From assembly GCA_946803715.1 (NCBI GenBank), contig CAMPET010000404.1, positions 1 to 41,455 of the forward strand: a stretch of DNA of 41,455 bases, read 5' to 3'. Shown here one piece after another: positions 31,701-41,455 of the stretch. Made by a program: the position numbers and the translations under genes. The stretch is from Beroe ovata (taxonomy: Eukaryota > Ctenophora > Nuda > Beroida > Beroidae). The notes beneath the pieces are model-generated. The model was not told where the DNA came from and made no database searches. It worked only from the letters and a program-made list of their open reading frames with translations. The first letter of the stretch is position 1. Every line of letters starts with the position of its first letter.

Positions 31701-32541
31701 GTCATGTATGTGAGAACGATAACCCAGCGTATCATTATGTTATATGGCATTGCATATTATTCAAATCATATAATATTCATAGTCCTAGGACTGTCCTTCT
31801 ATATAAATTTATCTGCTTTGGATAACTTACCACACCACTTCCATCTGATTTTTTCAAATTAGGTGCAAACTGTAACACCTTGACCTTGGTAGCATTCCAG
31901 CATTGAGCAGCAGTGGTACGCTGCGCTTCATAGCTCACTTTGTCTCCAATGTTAGGCAGGGGGCCCTGAGTAATGAGCGAAACATGAACAATGGATTATA
32001 TGCTCAGTTGAAATGAGAGGCAAACTTCAATCGATGGCTATTGATTGGCAGACACTTGAAATTATTAACTAATTTTACATCTGAACAAAACATGTGCTTG
32101 TCAATTGCGAGATTATGAATTTAAACTGATTGATACATGAGTAAAGACCATGAGTTTGATATGGAGCTATTTTGAGCATCATTGATAAGCAGGTTGTGAT
32201 TCAATGGATGAGATTGAGCAGTAAAGAAAGAAATCAATATTTCCTGCAATAGAAAAGATAGATCAAAAGTTGTGGTTATTAGATCAAATCAACTGAAAAT
32301 ACAAGTTTTACCTGAACAACTCCAAAGTTAAAAAGGGTGTTTTTGTCAATGCATCCATAGCCTTGATACTTCTTTGTAACATATCCATCTGATTTTATAT
32401 TTTGTACACCTGTCATACAAAAAACATGGTGAATAAAATAAACCAAAATTAAAGACTGTATATCCCTTGCAGAAGAATAAGTGAGTACTGACCATTACTA
32501 GAAATCTGTATATTCCCTCCTCCAATCCATGTTGCACTCAT
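24546..32541 (-). CDS. CCAR1: Cell division cycle and apoptosis regulator 1, interrupted by assembly gap
   Basis: Nineteen exons in consistent phase. Before the gap: 32493-32541, 32312-32409, 31831-31965, 30963-31127, 30760-30853, 30368-30445, 30099-30255, 28954-29107. After it: 27472-27738, 27166-27336, 26900-27049, 26605-26746, 26324-26496, 26092-26201, 25796-25937, 25412-25579, 25098-25194, 24898-25014, 24546-24787. About 310 + 592 residues are visible; human CCAR1 is about 1150. In order: S1-like domain (GYVTKKYQGYGCIDKNTLF), Pro/Gln region, RS-rich segment, LYVPSDVSM block, DBC1/nudix-like remainder (TVMFLPSVWDCQPSQDDWDI), SAP domain (VTELRSELDKRGLSTKGLK), SLSSLVDY block with FEVSLFAETLCEMFQR, degenerate EF-hand (DRNRAGYLVDDD), C-terminal coiled coil. 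The SAP domain favours CCAR1 over CCAR2. The family are nuclear co-activators linked to Mediator, splicing and apoptosis. The ATG at 32541 starts MSATWIGGGNIQISS. Confidence 0.93.
25709..25792. repeat. (CT)n microsatellite abutting the EF-hand exon donor
   Basis: CTCTCT repeats from about 25709 to 25792 end next to the CCAR1 exon boundary at 25796. On the transcript strand this is a (GA)n tract directly after the GTGAGAT donor. Confidence 0.95.
26523..26600. repeat. (CA)n/(CAGA)n microsatellite in CCAR1 intron
   Basis: ACACAGATACAGACACACAC type repeats fill the intron between CCAR1 exons 26324-26496 and 26605-26746, reaching to five bases from the donor at 26604. Confidence 0.9.
27865..28817. 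other. Assembly gap (run of N) flanked by (CA)n/(TG)n repeats
   Basis: 953 Ns. The left flank is (CA)n and the right flank (TG)n, so an inverted or misjoined microsatellite probably broke assembly. The gap lies within CCAR1 between the LYVPSDVSM exon and the TVMFLPSVWDC exon, where the family encodes most of the DBC1/nudix-like domain. At least one coding exon should be hidden here. Long ORFs crossing it are artefacts. Confidence 0.95.
29704..29717. promoter_or_regulatory. X-box-like palindrome GTTACCATGGTAAC
   Basis: Identical 14-mer to that at 1573, here in the 990-bp CCAR1 intron 29108-30098. A related GGTAACCATGGTAAC lies at 29928-29942. Confidence 0.45.
31160..31640. repeat. Diverged copies of the 17-kb tandem repeat family, in CCAR1 intron
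   Basis: CATCACAGGGTCGCAAGATG, CGATTCAGCGTC, ATAGGAATCAATAGTATT and the GAGGAAAT...AAAAAAAATTTC run (about 31295-31400) parallel the units at 16948/17492 in the same order. Two partial segments repeat within the intron: ATCACGAATCCGGAGG with CAGCTTGATCATA near 31180-31262, and TTACGAATCTG with the same CAGCTTGATCATA near 31520-31600. Confidence 0.6.
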
Positions 32542-34397
32542 TTCTATGATAGCATAGAGAGATAAGTTAATTCAATCTAGAGCTTGTCAACATATCCTAA
32601 CTCAAGTAAACAAATCTTTTCAAGTTAACAAGTATAAGTATACATACACAGAATTTAGAAACAACCAAATTCTTGTGCATACTGAATTCTGTCATTTCAT
32701 GCTTGATTGAGCAATCATAACTCCTGATTATCCCCATCAGTACTCTAATAATGATTACAATCAGTTATAAATTTAAAGCACATTTGATCTTACAGAGATT
32801 GGATACAAACATTCCTTTCATCAATGTGACCCAGAAATAAGCCCAATTGATATTACAGAAACCATCGACTTGCAATATCTGGCAAATTCAATACTATCAT
32901 GATGCACTATATCTAGAATATTAGGGTTGTGAGCGACTGCTGATCTCATCTGTCTAAAAATAAATTTGTGTCATAGATTTCTGTCATCAATTGACAAAAG
33001 ATGGGGCATACAAAACAAGTCTTTATATTACTACAAAAGCTATTCATGAATAATAAAATTCAATACAATACAATGCTTTAGATTGACAATGGATGATGAA
33101 GCCTGTGAAGTCTGATCAAGTCGCTAAATGTGAGGTATGCATATTGAATTGACATATATAAGGTAAACTGAATCATATGGACACAGGCTATCAGATATGA
33201 TATTAGGACAGGTCACCATGTCAAATATGAAATAACATCCGGGCATCTGGAAAATTGATTATAATTCTATTGACGAAATACTCTTTCAAGAATTTCGTTG
33301 CGCGCGCGTAGAGTTGTGGCTCACAAATGCGGTCAAGTTGTAATTGTAGGGTTTTTTTCCTACCGTCGGCCCCGCGCAATTGTCATTCCTTCTATATAGC
33401 GGCTTGCATCAGCGGCTTGCATATGCCAATAAATCCGCGCGCGCGTCGACGTCTCCTCGATTCTATTTGTTTGGCGATGCTAAACCGCTGATGCAAGCCG
33501 CGAAGAATAAGTTTGCGCCGCGCGCGCAAAACGAAATTCTCGCGACAGGGTCTATCATCGATTGACAACGAGTCCATCTAATTCTAAGCTGAGCTGAGCC
33601 TACAAGCTCACTATCTCAGCATTCATCCGCGTCCGCAAGACGAAACTTGTTCCCCATTCCCACGTTTCATGGCCCAAATACAGTCCTGCACTGCACTGCT
33701 GTAACATTTTAGATCGCAGCGTGTGACATGACTGTGCACAACAAAACAGCACCTTGACCTATACGATTCAATTCTACGAAACTGCACAGACGAAATCGAC
33801 AACTTAATACATATTATAATAGCATATGCTTATAGTTATACATTATAGGTTTCTGAGCTGTATAATGATAGTTCATACTCACATCGATTATAATTTAAAA
33901 AATTTGACAATATCACAATCATTAATTGATACTACCAATCTAAACATGTGCACACGTTGCGCCCCCCTATTATACTCTGTGAACTGAAAGCATGAAAGGT
34001 CGTAAACTTAAAGGCAGGTTGGGTCACGCAACGTAGGAACACAAAACCGCATCACAATTATATCAACACTCTCATGCTTCCTGGACGACCAACAGTGAAA
34101 TCACGAACATGAAACAGAAAGTTGAACTGCTAACCGAAAGAAACTTTTGCTGTACCCCAAATAACATAACTCAGACAGTTTAATGATCAAGATTTATAAA
34201 CAGCGATTTAAAATATATATATACATTACACAAAGATCTACAACAGCACAAGTAAAATCACTACAATCGTACACTACTTGGAATGTAAATCCACAATCAC
34301 TATCCCACTGCCATGGAACAATCACACATAAGCGCGACTGTTCCTATGGTAACTGGTTGCCATGGCAACAAGTCACCATGAAATGTCCATTACAACA
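32542..34397. repeat. Intergenic CCAR1-GCH1, with dispersed GC-rich repeats
   Basis: No gene is seen. 33290-33565 holds GCGCGCG tracts, a partial TIR element near 33345 (TTGTAGGGTTTTTTTCCTAC), a short inverted pair around GCGGCTTGCAT, and the reverse complement of the 2925-3015 repeat. 33950-34045 matches 3250-3365 in direct orientation. The remainder is AT-rich. Confidence 0.65.
34356..34369. promoter_or_regulatory. Canonical X-box palindrome GTTGCCATGGCAAC
   Basis: This is the textbook RFX X-box (GTTGCC + AT + GGCAAC). It lies 29 bp downstream of the GCH1 stop and so is not in a normal promoter position for that minus-strand gene. Confidence 0.5.
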
Positions 34398-36517
34398 CTA
34401 GGAATGGGTGCAGATTCTGAGGAACTCGTCTCTGGTCCGGGGATCGTCAAGGAAAGTTCCCAGCATGGTACTGGTGATGGTTGTTGAACCGGTCTTCTGT
34501 ACACCTAGAAAACAAGTGAATAAGTGATTTGACTGGCACTTAGACACAAACTTGTGCCAAAACTCACACACACAAGCGCGGTGAGAACACACTATTTTTG
34601 AGTGAAGTATGCGTGAACCCACCTCTCATGGACATGCACATGTGACTCCCCTCCACAACCACACCCACACCACTGGGTCTGATGGCATCCACCACGGCAT
34701 TGGCTATCTGTTTAGCGATCCGTTCCTGATTCTAGGATGAGGAAACAGGGATTATTATATCTCGTATTGGGATTAGGGGTGTGGCTATTCTACATTTTAT
34801 ACGTAGGGAACGGGCAAAGGAACGAATTTCGAAATGGGTGAAGTATTGAGATGGAATCTAGCTCTTGAAATGGGGTATGTCATGGCGTGGCTCTAACTAG
34901 ATCACGTGCCATTACGGTGTTGTCACGGGTTGTCATGGTGATGTAACATACCTGGAATCGGCGGGTGAACATCTCTGAGATTCGGGCCAGTTTGCTGAGA
35001 CCCAGGACCTTTCCCGTTGGGATGTAGCCGATGTGGATCTGAAGTGATGCTTTGGTCAGATATAGGAGACCTCTAATAGAGGGGGACGAGAAAATTAGAG
35101 AATTTGGGGGCTAACTATAGATCCATTATCTCCCATTTCCATACAAACAAGAGCATCTGGACTTTACGTCATTGGAGGACCCCCCTACCTTGCCGTAGAA
35201 AGGGATGAGATGGTGCTCACAGAGGGAGAAGAACTCGATGTCTTTGACCGTTACCATGGAGTTATAATCCTCCACGAACTTTGCATTCTTCACGACAATC
35301 TCCACGTTTTCTTCGTATCCTGTGAGTGACGTGTGTTAAATAGTGTTGTCGCAAGGAGTGGAATCAATCAGCAAGTAGTGATTGGACAAGTCGAGTCAAT
35401 ATTCCATATTTCGACATTATCTGGTTCCCATGGTAACACATTCTACACTGCGACGTTTCCCCCTGGAAACATACCCTTGGTGAGGAAGAGGATGGCTTTA
35501 GCTGCTCGGGCTGGGGTCTCCAGGAGCCCGTCTCTCCGGGGATCTTCCCCCACACACTGGAGTATTGTCCGGTACGCCTCCTCCAGCTTCGCCAACCTCT
35601 TCTGAAGGGGGGAGGAGGGGTGCGTGAGGGTGTGGATATTGTGAAGTATTGAAATAACCCCAATGTTGTGAGTTGCAGACCACCCCCTTCTGAGCCCTGT
35701 TGGTCTCTGTCCCCATTCGCTGTTCAATGGGGGAGGGAATAGTCACGTGCAGATTTCTCACGACGGATCACTAACCTCCTGTGACATTGGTTTGGGGTGG
35801 ACCTTCTCATGGCCCTCTCGCCAGCTGTCCCTTTTCCACAACATCCTGGTGTCTGACGCTTTCTGAGAGTCGAGCGAGTCTTGGTCTGATAGGTTCTCCA
35901 TATCTGAAAAAAGGGAGGGTGAGAATAAGGGGTGATCAGCAGACGGGAGTCGTCTGCCGATGTGAGATCGGTCACTGATTGGAGGAACCAGGCTGAAGGG
36001 GGGGCTGAGTTGTGTGCGAACACAGATCATGATATAAGTACCTTGCTATTGCACACAGTCATGCACTCGACAACATAATGTACACTATGATAAATGAGCT
36101 CTCTGCGATCACATGTAGCAAATCAACAATTGCACGGTGAATATTCTCGTGTTTCACGGAAACTCGATTAACAACACGCTCACAAAGAATGATATTATCA
36201 CTCGACATTTAATAACGGAAAAATTACCCAATTTCTGTACGAAATTTCTCGCTTCTGCTCTGTTAGAATCGGTTGTTATGGTTAAGCCATGTTTCAGGTT
36301 TTACATCTAGACTAGGTTGTCATGGTTACCTGACAGTGACAGGTTGTCACAAATTTCTGACAGGTTGCCATGGTTACCTTGAGTGCTGCTGGTCGTCATG
36401 GTTGACATGGTTACCTGGAGTGCTGCTGGTTGTCAGGATGAGATGTGGCGTGTCCTCGTTTGTGTCACTGAGCGCGGCTTGGTCGGACGAGTGGGTGTCA
36501 GAGGAGCAGACAGACAT
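34398..36517 (-). CDS. GCH1: GTP cyclohydrolase I
   Basis: Converts GTP to 7,8-dihydroneopterin triphosphate, the first step of tetrahydrobiopterin synthesis; the enzyme is a cytosolic decamer with a catalytic zinc. Seven exons in consistent phase: 36415-36517, 35776-35903, 35475-35601, 35189-35319, 34952-35038, 34623-34731, 34398-34504; 263 residues, near the human 250. Start is the first ATG (36517); the divergent acidic/Ser-rich N-terminus ([18 protein letters not shown]) is usual for the family. The core begins [20 protein letters not shown] and [13 protein letters not shown]. Zinc and active-site residues are intact: CEHH in [34 protein letters not shown], the second zinc Cys in [11 protein letters not shown], and [14 protein letters not shown]. 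The final residues [15 protein letters not shown] match the vertebrate C-terminus. This is a complete, apparently functional gene. Confidence 0.97.
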
Positions 36518-37412
36518 GGCTAGACTCTGAACAGGGGATTCAGATTAGTCACCACAGTTATTGACCGCACACCGCTATGAGAGATTGTGAGAAAAAGTAG
36601 AAAACGCCGTTTTGGATGTGANGCGCACTGCAGTTCAGGGTAAGGGCCTCACTTCCCCCTAAAGTACTCGGGGCGGTAGGGTCCTCTGCCCTTCCCTCTA
36701 GTTATATACCCGTAACACAGTTGAGACTTGAGACAAAGGGTGGGGAAATATGAGATCAATTAAGCTTTAAGATCCTTTTAATGTCTCCCCTCTACGTCTA
36801 CGAATAAACACTTAAACATTTAGAAAGGGGCTTCGTGACTATTCTATACCGAGTATCGAACCCATTGCAATCAGTCCCTGATGATGTTGTATAAAACTGA
36901 GACTGAATGTTCTCTGAGCTGAGCTCAGTTTGCCAAGGAAGTGGAAGCATATCACGGAAAAGAGATGACCTAAAACTGAACTTTTATAGGGGTGGGGCTG
37001 CTGTGAGAAATGAGGGGAGATGGGTTACCATTGGTTTAATGGAGTTCACAACTCATGATACACTGCTCTTTCAAGTTCTAGAATAAGGACGCACCTCTTA
37101 AAACTGAAATATAAAATTCTATGGTATATGATAAGCAAAAAACAGAAAAATAAGCATTGAATTTAATGGGTTTGATCAAGTTATATGTCTAATTTGATAA
37201 CATGCCTCAATGATACGTAATGTCAATTAAAATATTGTCGATACAAAGCCAAAGGAAATTATATGAACCACAATACAAAACCAAACACTAATAAAATCAA
37301 AAACAATGGAAAAACAAAGACATTAAAAACGTTAAAAATATTTACGTGATTTTATTCTTTTGATGAGACGTGATGAAAGAAATGACGGTGATACATTGCA
37401 CATCGCTTTAAT
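36518..37412. other. Intergenic GCH1-FBXO31-like
   Basis: No coding signal. It includes one N at 36622 beside a GC-rich stretch (about 36620-36715) that looks unlike its flanks. The rest, to 37340, is AT-rich. Confidence 0.6.
37351..37356 (-). terminator. Poly(A) signal AATAAA for the FBXO31-like gene
   Basis: TTTATT on the plus strand reads AATAAA on the transcript, about 57 bp after the stop codon. Confidence 0.55.
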
Positions 37413-39415
37413 CTAGCTTGTTACGTTTAACCTTGTGAAATTATGGAAGAAGTTGGCCCGAATGTCTAGGAACCCGAAATGATGATCGGTAAAAACAACA
37501 AAATACCCATCGGCCCACTCCCACTTCCAGCCCTTATATCCGTCATTGACGAGCATTTCTCCCCAAAAAACAATCTTGCACGTGTCAGGGACCTCACCTC
37601 TGCTCCCGCAAAGCCTTGGCAACGAGAACGCTTGCGGAGTTACCCGCGCTCTGACGTCATCCAACTCCAAACAGATTGTCTGCGTCCTCTCCTCCACGTC
37701 CTCAATCCTCTTCATCGAGGAGACATCCCACTTTATCACCCTCACATTCTCCATCTTGGACCTCACTGCCACGTGGCCAGCAGTCACGTGATTATCCCCC
37801 GTAACTTTGCGAAGGAGCAGGTACGGCAGTCGCTCGAAACTCTCATACGTCAGATTGCAGATCTGGAAACCATTGCTCATCCCGAAATCCCCCACGTATA
37901 GGCCGTGTCTGATCAGCGTGTGTAGAATATCAAACTCCGGGACAGACGGGAGAGTAATTTGTTCGGGGATCGACACGTATGAAAACCCGTACTTCGTTCC
38001 GAGTTCCAGCTTAGGCACGACCTCCTTGATACAGTAAGCTGCGTCAGTTTCAGCGGTCATAGGGTCATGAGGGATGGACTGCTCGCACCATTTAGTGAGC
38101 TGTCTGTGGGTGTGCTCCCCTGATCTGTGTTTCAAAACATGTTTGATATGATCATAGACAAACTTGAAACTGACAAGGACAAACAAACAAACAAACAAAC
38201 CACACAAACAAACAAACAAACAAACAAACAAACAAACAAACAAACAAACCACACAAACAATCCGCACCTCTTCTCTTCACACTGAACAGAGAATCCCGGT
38301 AGAACACTCCGTGCTTCACTAATCTTCCTCTTGTGAATGATTCTCTTGATCGTGATTGTGCACTTGTGCGGGGCTCTCGCTTGGGACCCGGGGATACGGC
38401 ACACCGCTCCGATTTGACCAAATCGGCTGAGGGTCAAGTGAGATATCAGGTTGAAACAGCCTTCTGGGAATCTGAGATCTCCTAGAAACTCGCAAGATTG
38501 TGGAATCTTGTGCTAGAAATCGAGTTCTAATAGGTATGAATTCAGACACAAACCTGACTTTACTGAGACTGTTCATTTTGTCCAGTTTGAGCGTGAAGAC
38601 ATCAGTCTCCATTGGCGGGGAGGTGAGACTGTCTTTATCGTGTCTTAGCACCTGGATATCTGTTCCGACGATACAGTTGTCTTTGACACGCACCTTAGGG
38701 GAAAGCATGGTTTAGGAAAACGCACAATTCTGTGCAGAAAACACACACAGACACAGACAGACAGACACAGACACAGACACAGACGCACACACTCACACAC
38801 ACTCACGTGTAGTAGTCCGCCTCCAGGGACAGCGCATCTCTGGAAGTAGCCCAGCAGTGCGCCAAAGTGAAAGAGAAAGTGACCATAGACGTGCCGTGCA
38901 TCACACCCCTCTGGAACCTACAGTATAATGAATATTGAGCTATCCACCTAACAACACACCTAGCACCCCCTTAGCAACACCTAGCAACACCCTTAGCACA
39001 CATAACACACCTGGTAACCGAGTTGGTGGTGACAGAGCTGTTTCCAAACCCAATTCTCCCTGTACAACTCTCTGAACCTCTTGGATACCCTGGCAACTTG
39101 TGGCACATCTCTACCCGGGATTCTCTTGAGGATATTGTGCAGTATCTCAACGGGTAGATCAAGGATGGGGCATTCCTCGGGTTCATCGGGAATCGGGGGT
39201 GCATCGGGAATAAGTGATTCATCAGGACCGGCGGGAGCAGTGGGACTTCCTTCAGGAAGAGGGGTGCTATCAGTATCCTCTAGTGTTTTCCGCTTTCTTT
39301 TCTCGCGACCCTTCTTTCTCTTATCCTCATCCTTTTTCTTCCCTTTCATGCGAGACTTCTTCTTGCTTGACGGCGGTTTGTGGATTGCCGCGGGCTGCGA
39401 ATACAGAGTCTTCAT
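37413..39415 (-). CDS. FBXO31: F-box only protein 31-like, SCF substrate receptor
   Basis: Five exons in consistent phase: 39011-39415, 38807-38917, 38554-38693, 38268-38426, 37413-38169; 523 residues (human FBXO31 about 539). A Lys/Arg-rich N-terminus (SKKKSRMKGKKKDEDKRKKG) is followed by an acidic/Pro stretch. The F-box at about 82-130 (CPILDLPVEILHNILKRIPG, then VPQVARVSKRFRELYRENWV) binds SKP1. Beyond it are FBXO31-family landmarks: LGYFQRCAVPGGGLLHVRVK (human has YGGLLNVVVDG), HGLYVGDFGMSNGFQICNL (human LFKGTYGSHGLEIVML), VTGDNHVTAGHVAVR (TGDPNIPAGQQTVEI) and the C-terminal PDTCKIVFWGEMLVNDGY with FVVFTDHHFGFLDI. In vertebrates FBXO31 targets cyclin D1 and other substrates. The match is family-level; sequence is quite diverged, so strict orthology is inferred. 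The coding start lies only 13 bp after the stop of one reading of the upstream acidic gene. Confidence 0.88.
38180..38256. repeat. (CAAA)n microsatellite in intron 4 of the FBXO31-like gene
   Basis: ACAAACAAACAAACAAAC repeats fill the 98-bp intron (38170-38267) almost completely. On the transcript strand they make a long GTTT tract that serves as the pyrimidine-rich region before the acceptor TCCTTGTCAG. Confidence 0.95.
38738..38806. repeat. (CA)n/(CAGA)n microsatellite
   Basis: ACACACAGACACAGACAGAC type repeat in the intron between the FBXO31-like exons 2 and 3, touching the donor at 38806. Confidence 0.9.
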
Positions 39416-39428
39416 AATGGACCTAAAT

Positions 39429-40163
39429 TAATCTATGATATAATGTAGATCGCAATTTGGCAGGTTTCCAGAAACTACCTCTTCAAACTCCAGTGTCACA
39501 GATCTGAGAGCCCTCTCCACTGAGTCTTTCCCACCCTCTCCTGAAACTATGTGGTTTGTTATTGATCGTTCACCTCGAGCCGATAGTTGAGGGGGATGAT
39601 AACAGTGTAAATACAAGGAATTGAATGTCAAGAGGAATCCTGTAGAGTAGACTGTCGAAAGAGAATAAATGGGTTGGGGATAAGAAGTTCAATCGCACTT
39701 ACCTGATATGATTGCGTTTTCCTGCGTTTCCTCAGTCGTGTAGTCCACTGTGAATCCTGGACCGCTCCTAGGGAGAAAACCCCGTGTTACATTTGAACAG
39801 TCGCGATACGGTATTATGCAGTAACCGACAATTTGCAATCTCAAATTGTCTGCTCTACCTAGATCCTCCTCTTCTGACAGCATCTCCTCCTTGAAGCCGA
39901 AACTGACTTCACTACTTCCATAGCTAATCTCGTCATCTTCGCCAGCACATCTCTGCTCAATGTCTGATTGATTGATGAATTTCCACATGTCATCACTAGC
40001 GGCATTGCAAACATCATCAGTCATCACTCCTTCGTCAGTAGGTTCTGCTTTAACTTCATCATGATGAATCATTTCACCCACTGGTTCATCATAGGATTCA
40101 TCCATCACTTCTGATTTGACTGCAGAGTTCGTTCCTGACGCCGTCATTCCACCGGTGATCGAC
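39429..40163 (-). CDS. Acidic protein with SUMO-type motifs, alternative 3' exons, unknown
   Basis: Main exon A is 39859-40163 (acceptor TATATAG, or start at ATG 40147; donor GTAGAG). It reads MTASGTNSAVKSEVMDE, DEVKAEPTDEG, DDMWKFINQSDIEQRC, SYGSSEVSFGFKEEM and LSEEEDL. VKSE and VKAE fit the psi-K-x-E sumoylation consensus, pointing to a nuclear regulator. Exon B is 39703-39767 (CCCTAG acceptor, GTAAGT donor) and exon C starts at 39540 (TTTCAG acceptor). A-B-C gives a basic tail (TTRLRKRRKTQSYQ) and a stop within C. A-C directly stays open through GEGGKDSVERALRSVTLEFE to a TGA at about 39428. I cannot decide which is used, and no family is recognised. The 5' part may continue upstream. Confidence 0.5.
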
Positions 40164-40183
40164 CTATATACATCATTATACAA

Positions 40184-41422
40184 GTGATAATGATATCAGA
40201 GGGTAAATCGCAGACAGACTGATGATAGAACAAATAGTTACACTCGATACTATACAGGAAATAGCGATCAGGAAAGAAAAACAATGTCCATTTTGCTTGT
40301 TGATTCTATTAGTGGGCATATTTGGCTTTCACTCGATATCACATTATTGGAATCCTACCGACAAAGCAAATTCCCGATCAAACATGATGATAAGGAGTTT
40401 AGTCAGTTCGATAACCGAGCAATTGAGGTGAATATATCGAAATGATGTAATGTCATCCAGTAGCAAAGAGTCAAAACCGGCGGGAGGGAAGAAATCAACC
40501 GGAATGGGAAGAATTCGAGGAAAAATGCCAAGTGGTCGAATGTATATGACGCGCGCGCGTAACGCGCACATTTTTTCAACTTTTCACTTACGGTCAGTCC
40601 GAAAACCAGCGATAAGTGTGGGAATTTTCTTATGAAATATTTTCGATATTGACAATGATGATTGTGCGATCTATCCCGTTTTGGAAGCGAGAAGAGAAGG
40701 TCAGGCCTTCTCTCAGTCAACTCTAACATGTGTTGGTATTTGACAACATTTAAAATCGAGATAACAAATGAAACAAAGTTTAAATGGAGTGGAAGTCAAA
40801 ATGTTGGTAATACAATAACGCATAATAATAAGCTGAACTAATTATACTATTGACCCGTTATTAATCAATGATAATGATGTTTATCTACAGTGTCTACAAA
40901 CTTGATACAGAGCGAATAACATGGGGGTAAAAACTGTTCTTACAACAAAATTTTGTTCGCAAACTTTACATAAAAACTGACGGTCTTAATAACGCTTTGA
41001 CTCAGTTGGAATGGGCTAGTGCAAAGCTGTGGGTTCTAGAACCAATTATATCAAAGAGTTCACATCATCTCTATAACGTGAGTTGAACATCTTTCCAGAT
41101 TTCAAATGATAATCTAAAAGAATACAATTAAATCTGTCTCTCTTCATATAATTCTTAAACCATCTCCCCTACAGAATCCAAACACTGTTCAATGAATCAT
41201 TTAAACTGTTTTCAATACATTCTGACAGCTCTTTATCTGCATTATCGTTTCCTTGTATCTTGTCCCGTCGAATGTCTAACGTGTCAGTTATGTCACGTGA
41301 TCAAATCACGTGTCACTTATATCACGTGATCATCTTGTAGGGTGTAGTAGCTTTACCACGAAAACTTTTACCTGCAACGCACACATCCTATAAATATGTG
41401 TGATGTGTGTGAAATGGGGGTG

Positions 41423-41455
<33 letters not shown>
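40184..41455. other. Right end: candidate first exon, E-boxes, (GT)n
   Basis: No firm gene. On the plus strand, ATG 40450 opens MSSSSKESKPAGGKKSTGMG then RIRGKMPSGRMY, basic and Ser/Gly-rich, followed by a GCGCGCG run at 40550-40563. It could be the first exon of a divergent gene, but no donor of note is seen. Three CACGTG sites lie at 41294-41299, 41307-41312 and 41323-41328. A (GT)n tract runs from about 41426 to the end. Confidence 0.4.
41294..41328. promoter_or_regulatory. Three E-boxes (TCACGTG) in 35 bp
   Basis: GTCACGTGATC, ATCACGTGTC and ATCACGTGATC. TCACGTGA is the preferred core of MiT/TFE and USF factors. The cluster suggests a regulatory element for a gene to the right of the window. 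Confidence 0.4.

Noticed and set aside
1-41455. CRISPR arrays, operons, ribosome binding sites or prophage features
   Set aside because: The locus is clearly eukaryotic with spliceosomal introns. The only regular arrays are minisatellites without distinct spacers.
1-41455. tRNA or rRNA genes
   Set aside because: No cloverleaf with both A- and B-box (GGTTCRANNCC) spacing and no rRNA-like conserved blocks were noticed by eye; a tRNAscan run would settle it.

Overview
This window is animal (metazoan) nuclear DNA. Genes are split into many exons of about 50-400 bases with canonical GT/AG boundaries. They encode animal-type proteins: puromycin-sensitive aminopeptidase, CCAR1, GTP cyclohydrolase I, an FBXO31-type F-box protein, and a CAP/sushi protein. 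Microsatellites, minisatellites and short inverted-repeat elements fill the spaces. A run of N (27865-28817), two single Ns and a 25-base C run at base 1 mark it as a draft assembly. Extracellular CAP+sushi and papain+trefoil-like domain combinations with compact introns suggest an invertebrate, possibly an early-branching one such as a sponge, but the sequence does not settle the phylum. Exon boundaries were built by hand from splice motifs, reading phase and remembered family sequence; no alignment was run.

Layout. 103-2798 (+): C-terminal half of a puromycin-sensitive aminopeptidase (NPEPPS). 2920-3490: a GC-rich repeat block with two short TIR elements, one with a 9-bp target duplication. 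3984-5027 (+): an intronless, disordered, Ser/Thr/Pro-rich protein of unknown function. 5.6-9.6 kb: no recognisable gene, but an E-box cluster and a 13-copy, 22-bp minisatellite in which most units carry CACGTG. 9642-13985 (+): a CAP domain with three sushi domains and a probable GPI-anchor tail. 14855-15909 (-): a four-exon, 116-residue protein assembled by hand. 16.9-18.1 kb: a tandem dimer of a ~540-bp repeat. 19283-19440 (-): an orphan last exon encoding one membrane span. 20030-21763 and 22365-23540 (+): two intronless secreted proteins sharing a Cys-rich domain of about 120 residues, one fused to a papain-type protease and one with three copies.

The right half is mostly minus strand. 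24546-32541: CCAR1, at least 19 exons and broken by the N gap. 34398-36517: GTP cyclohydrolase I, complete in 7 exons. 37413-39415: FBXO31-like, complete in 5 exons. 39429-40163: an acidic protein whose last exons can be read in two frames. The final 1.2 kb has no firm gene; it holds an E-box cluster and a (GT)n tract.

The genes do not form one pathway. The functional grouping I can support is the protease/lectin-like pair, which are adjacent, co-oriented and share a domain. The most unusual observations are: a minisatellite that has copied a 5' splice site through an intron of the CAP/sushi gene; a 15-bp repeat that rewrites the protease C-terminus and encodes GLYGG-type repeats in another frame; dispersed RFX/X-box-like palindromes in introns and gene flanks; the E-box minisatellite; and the shared, apparently undescribed trefoil-like domain.
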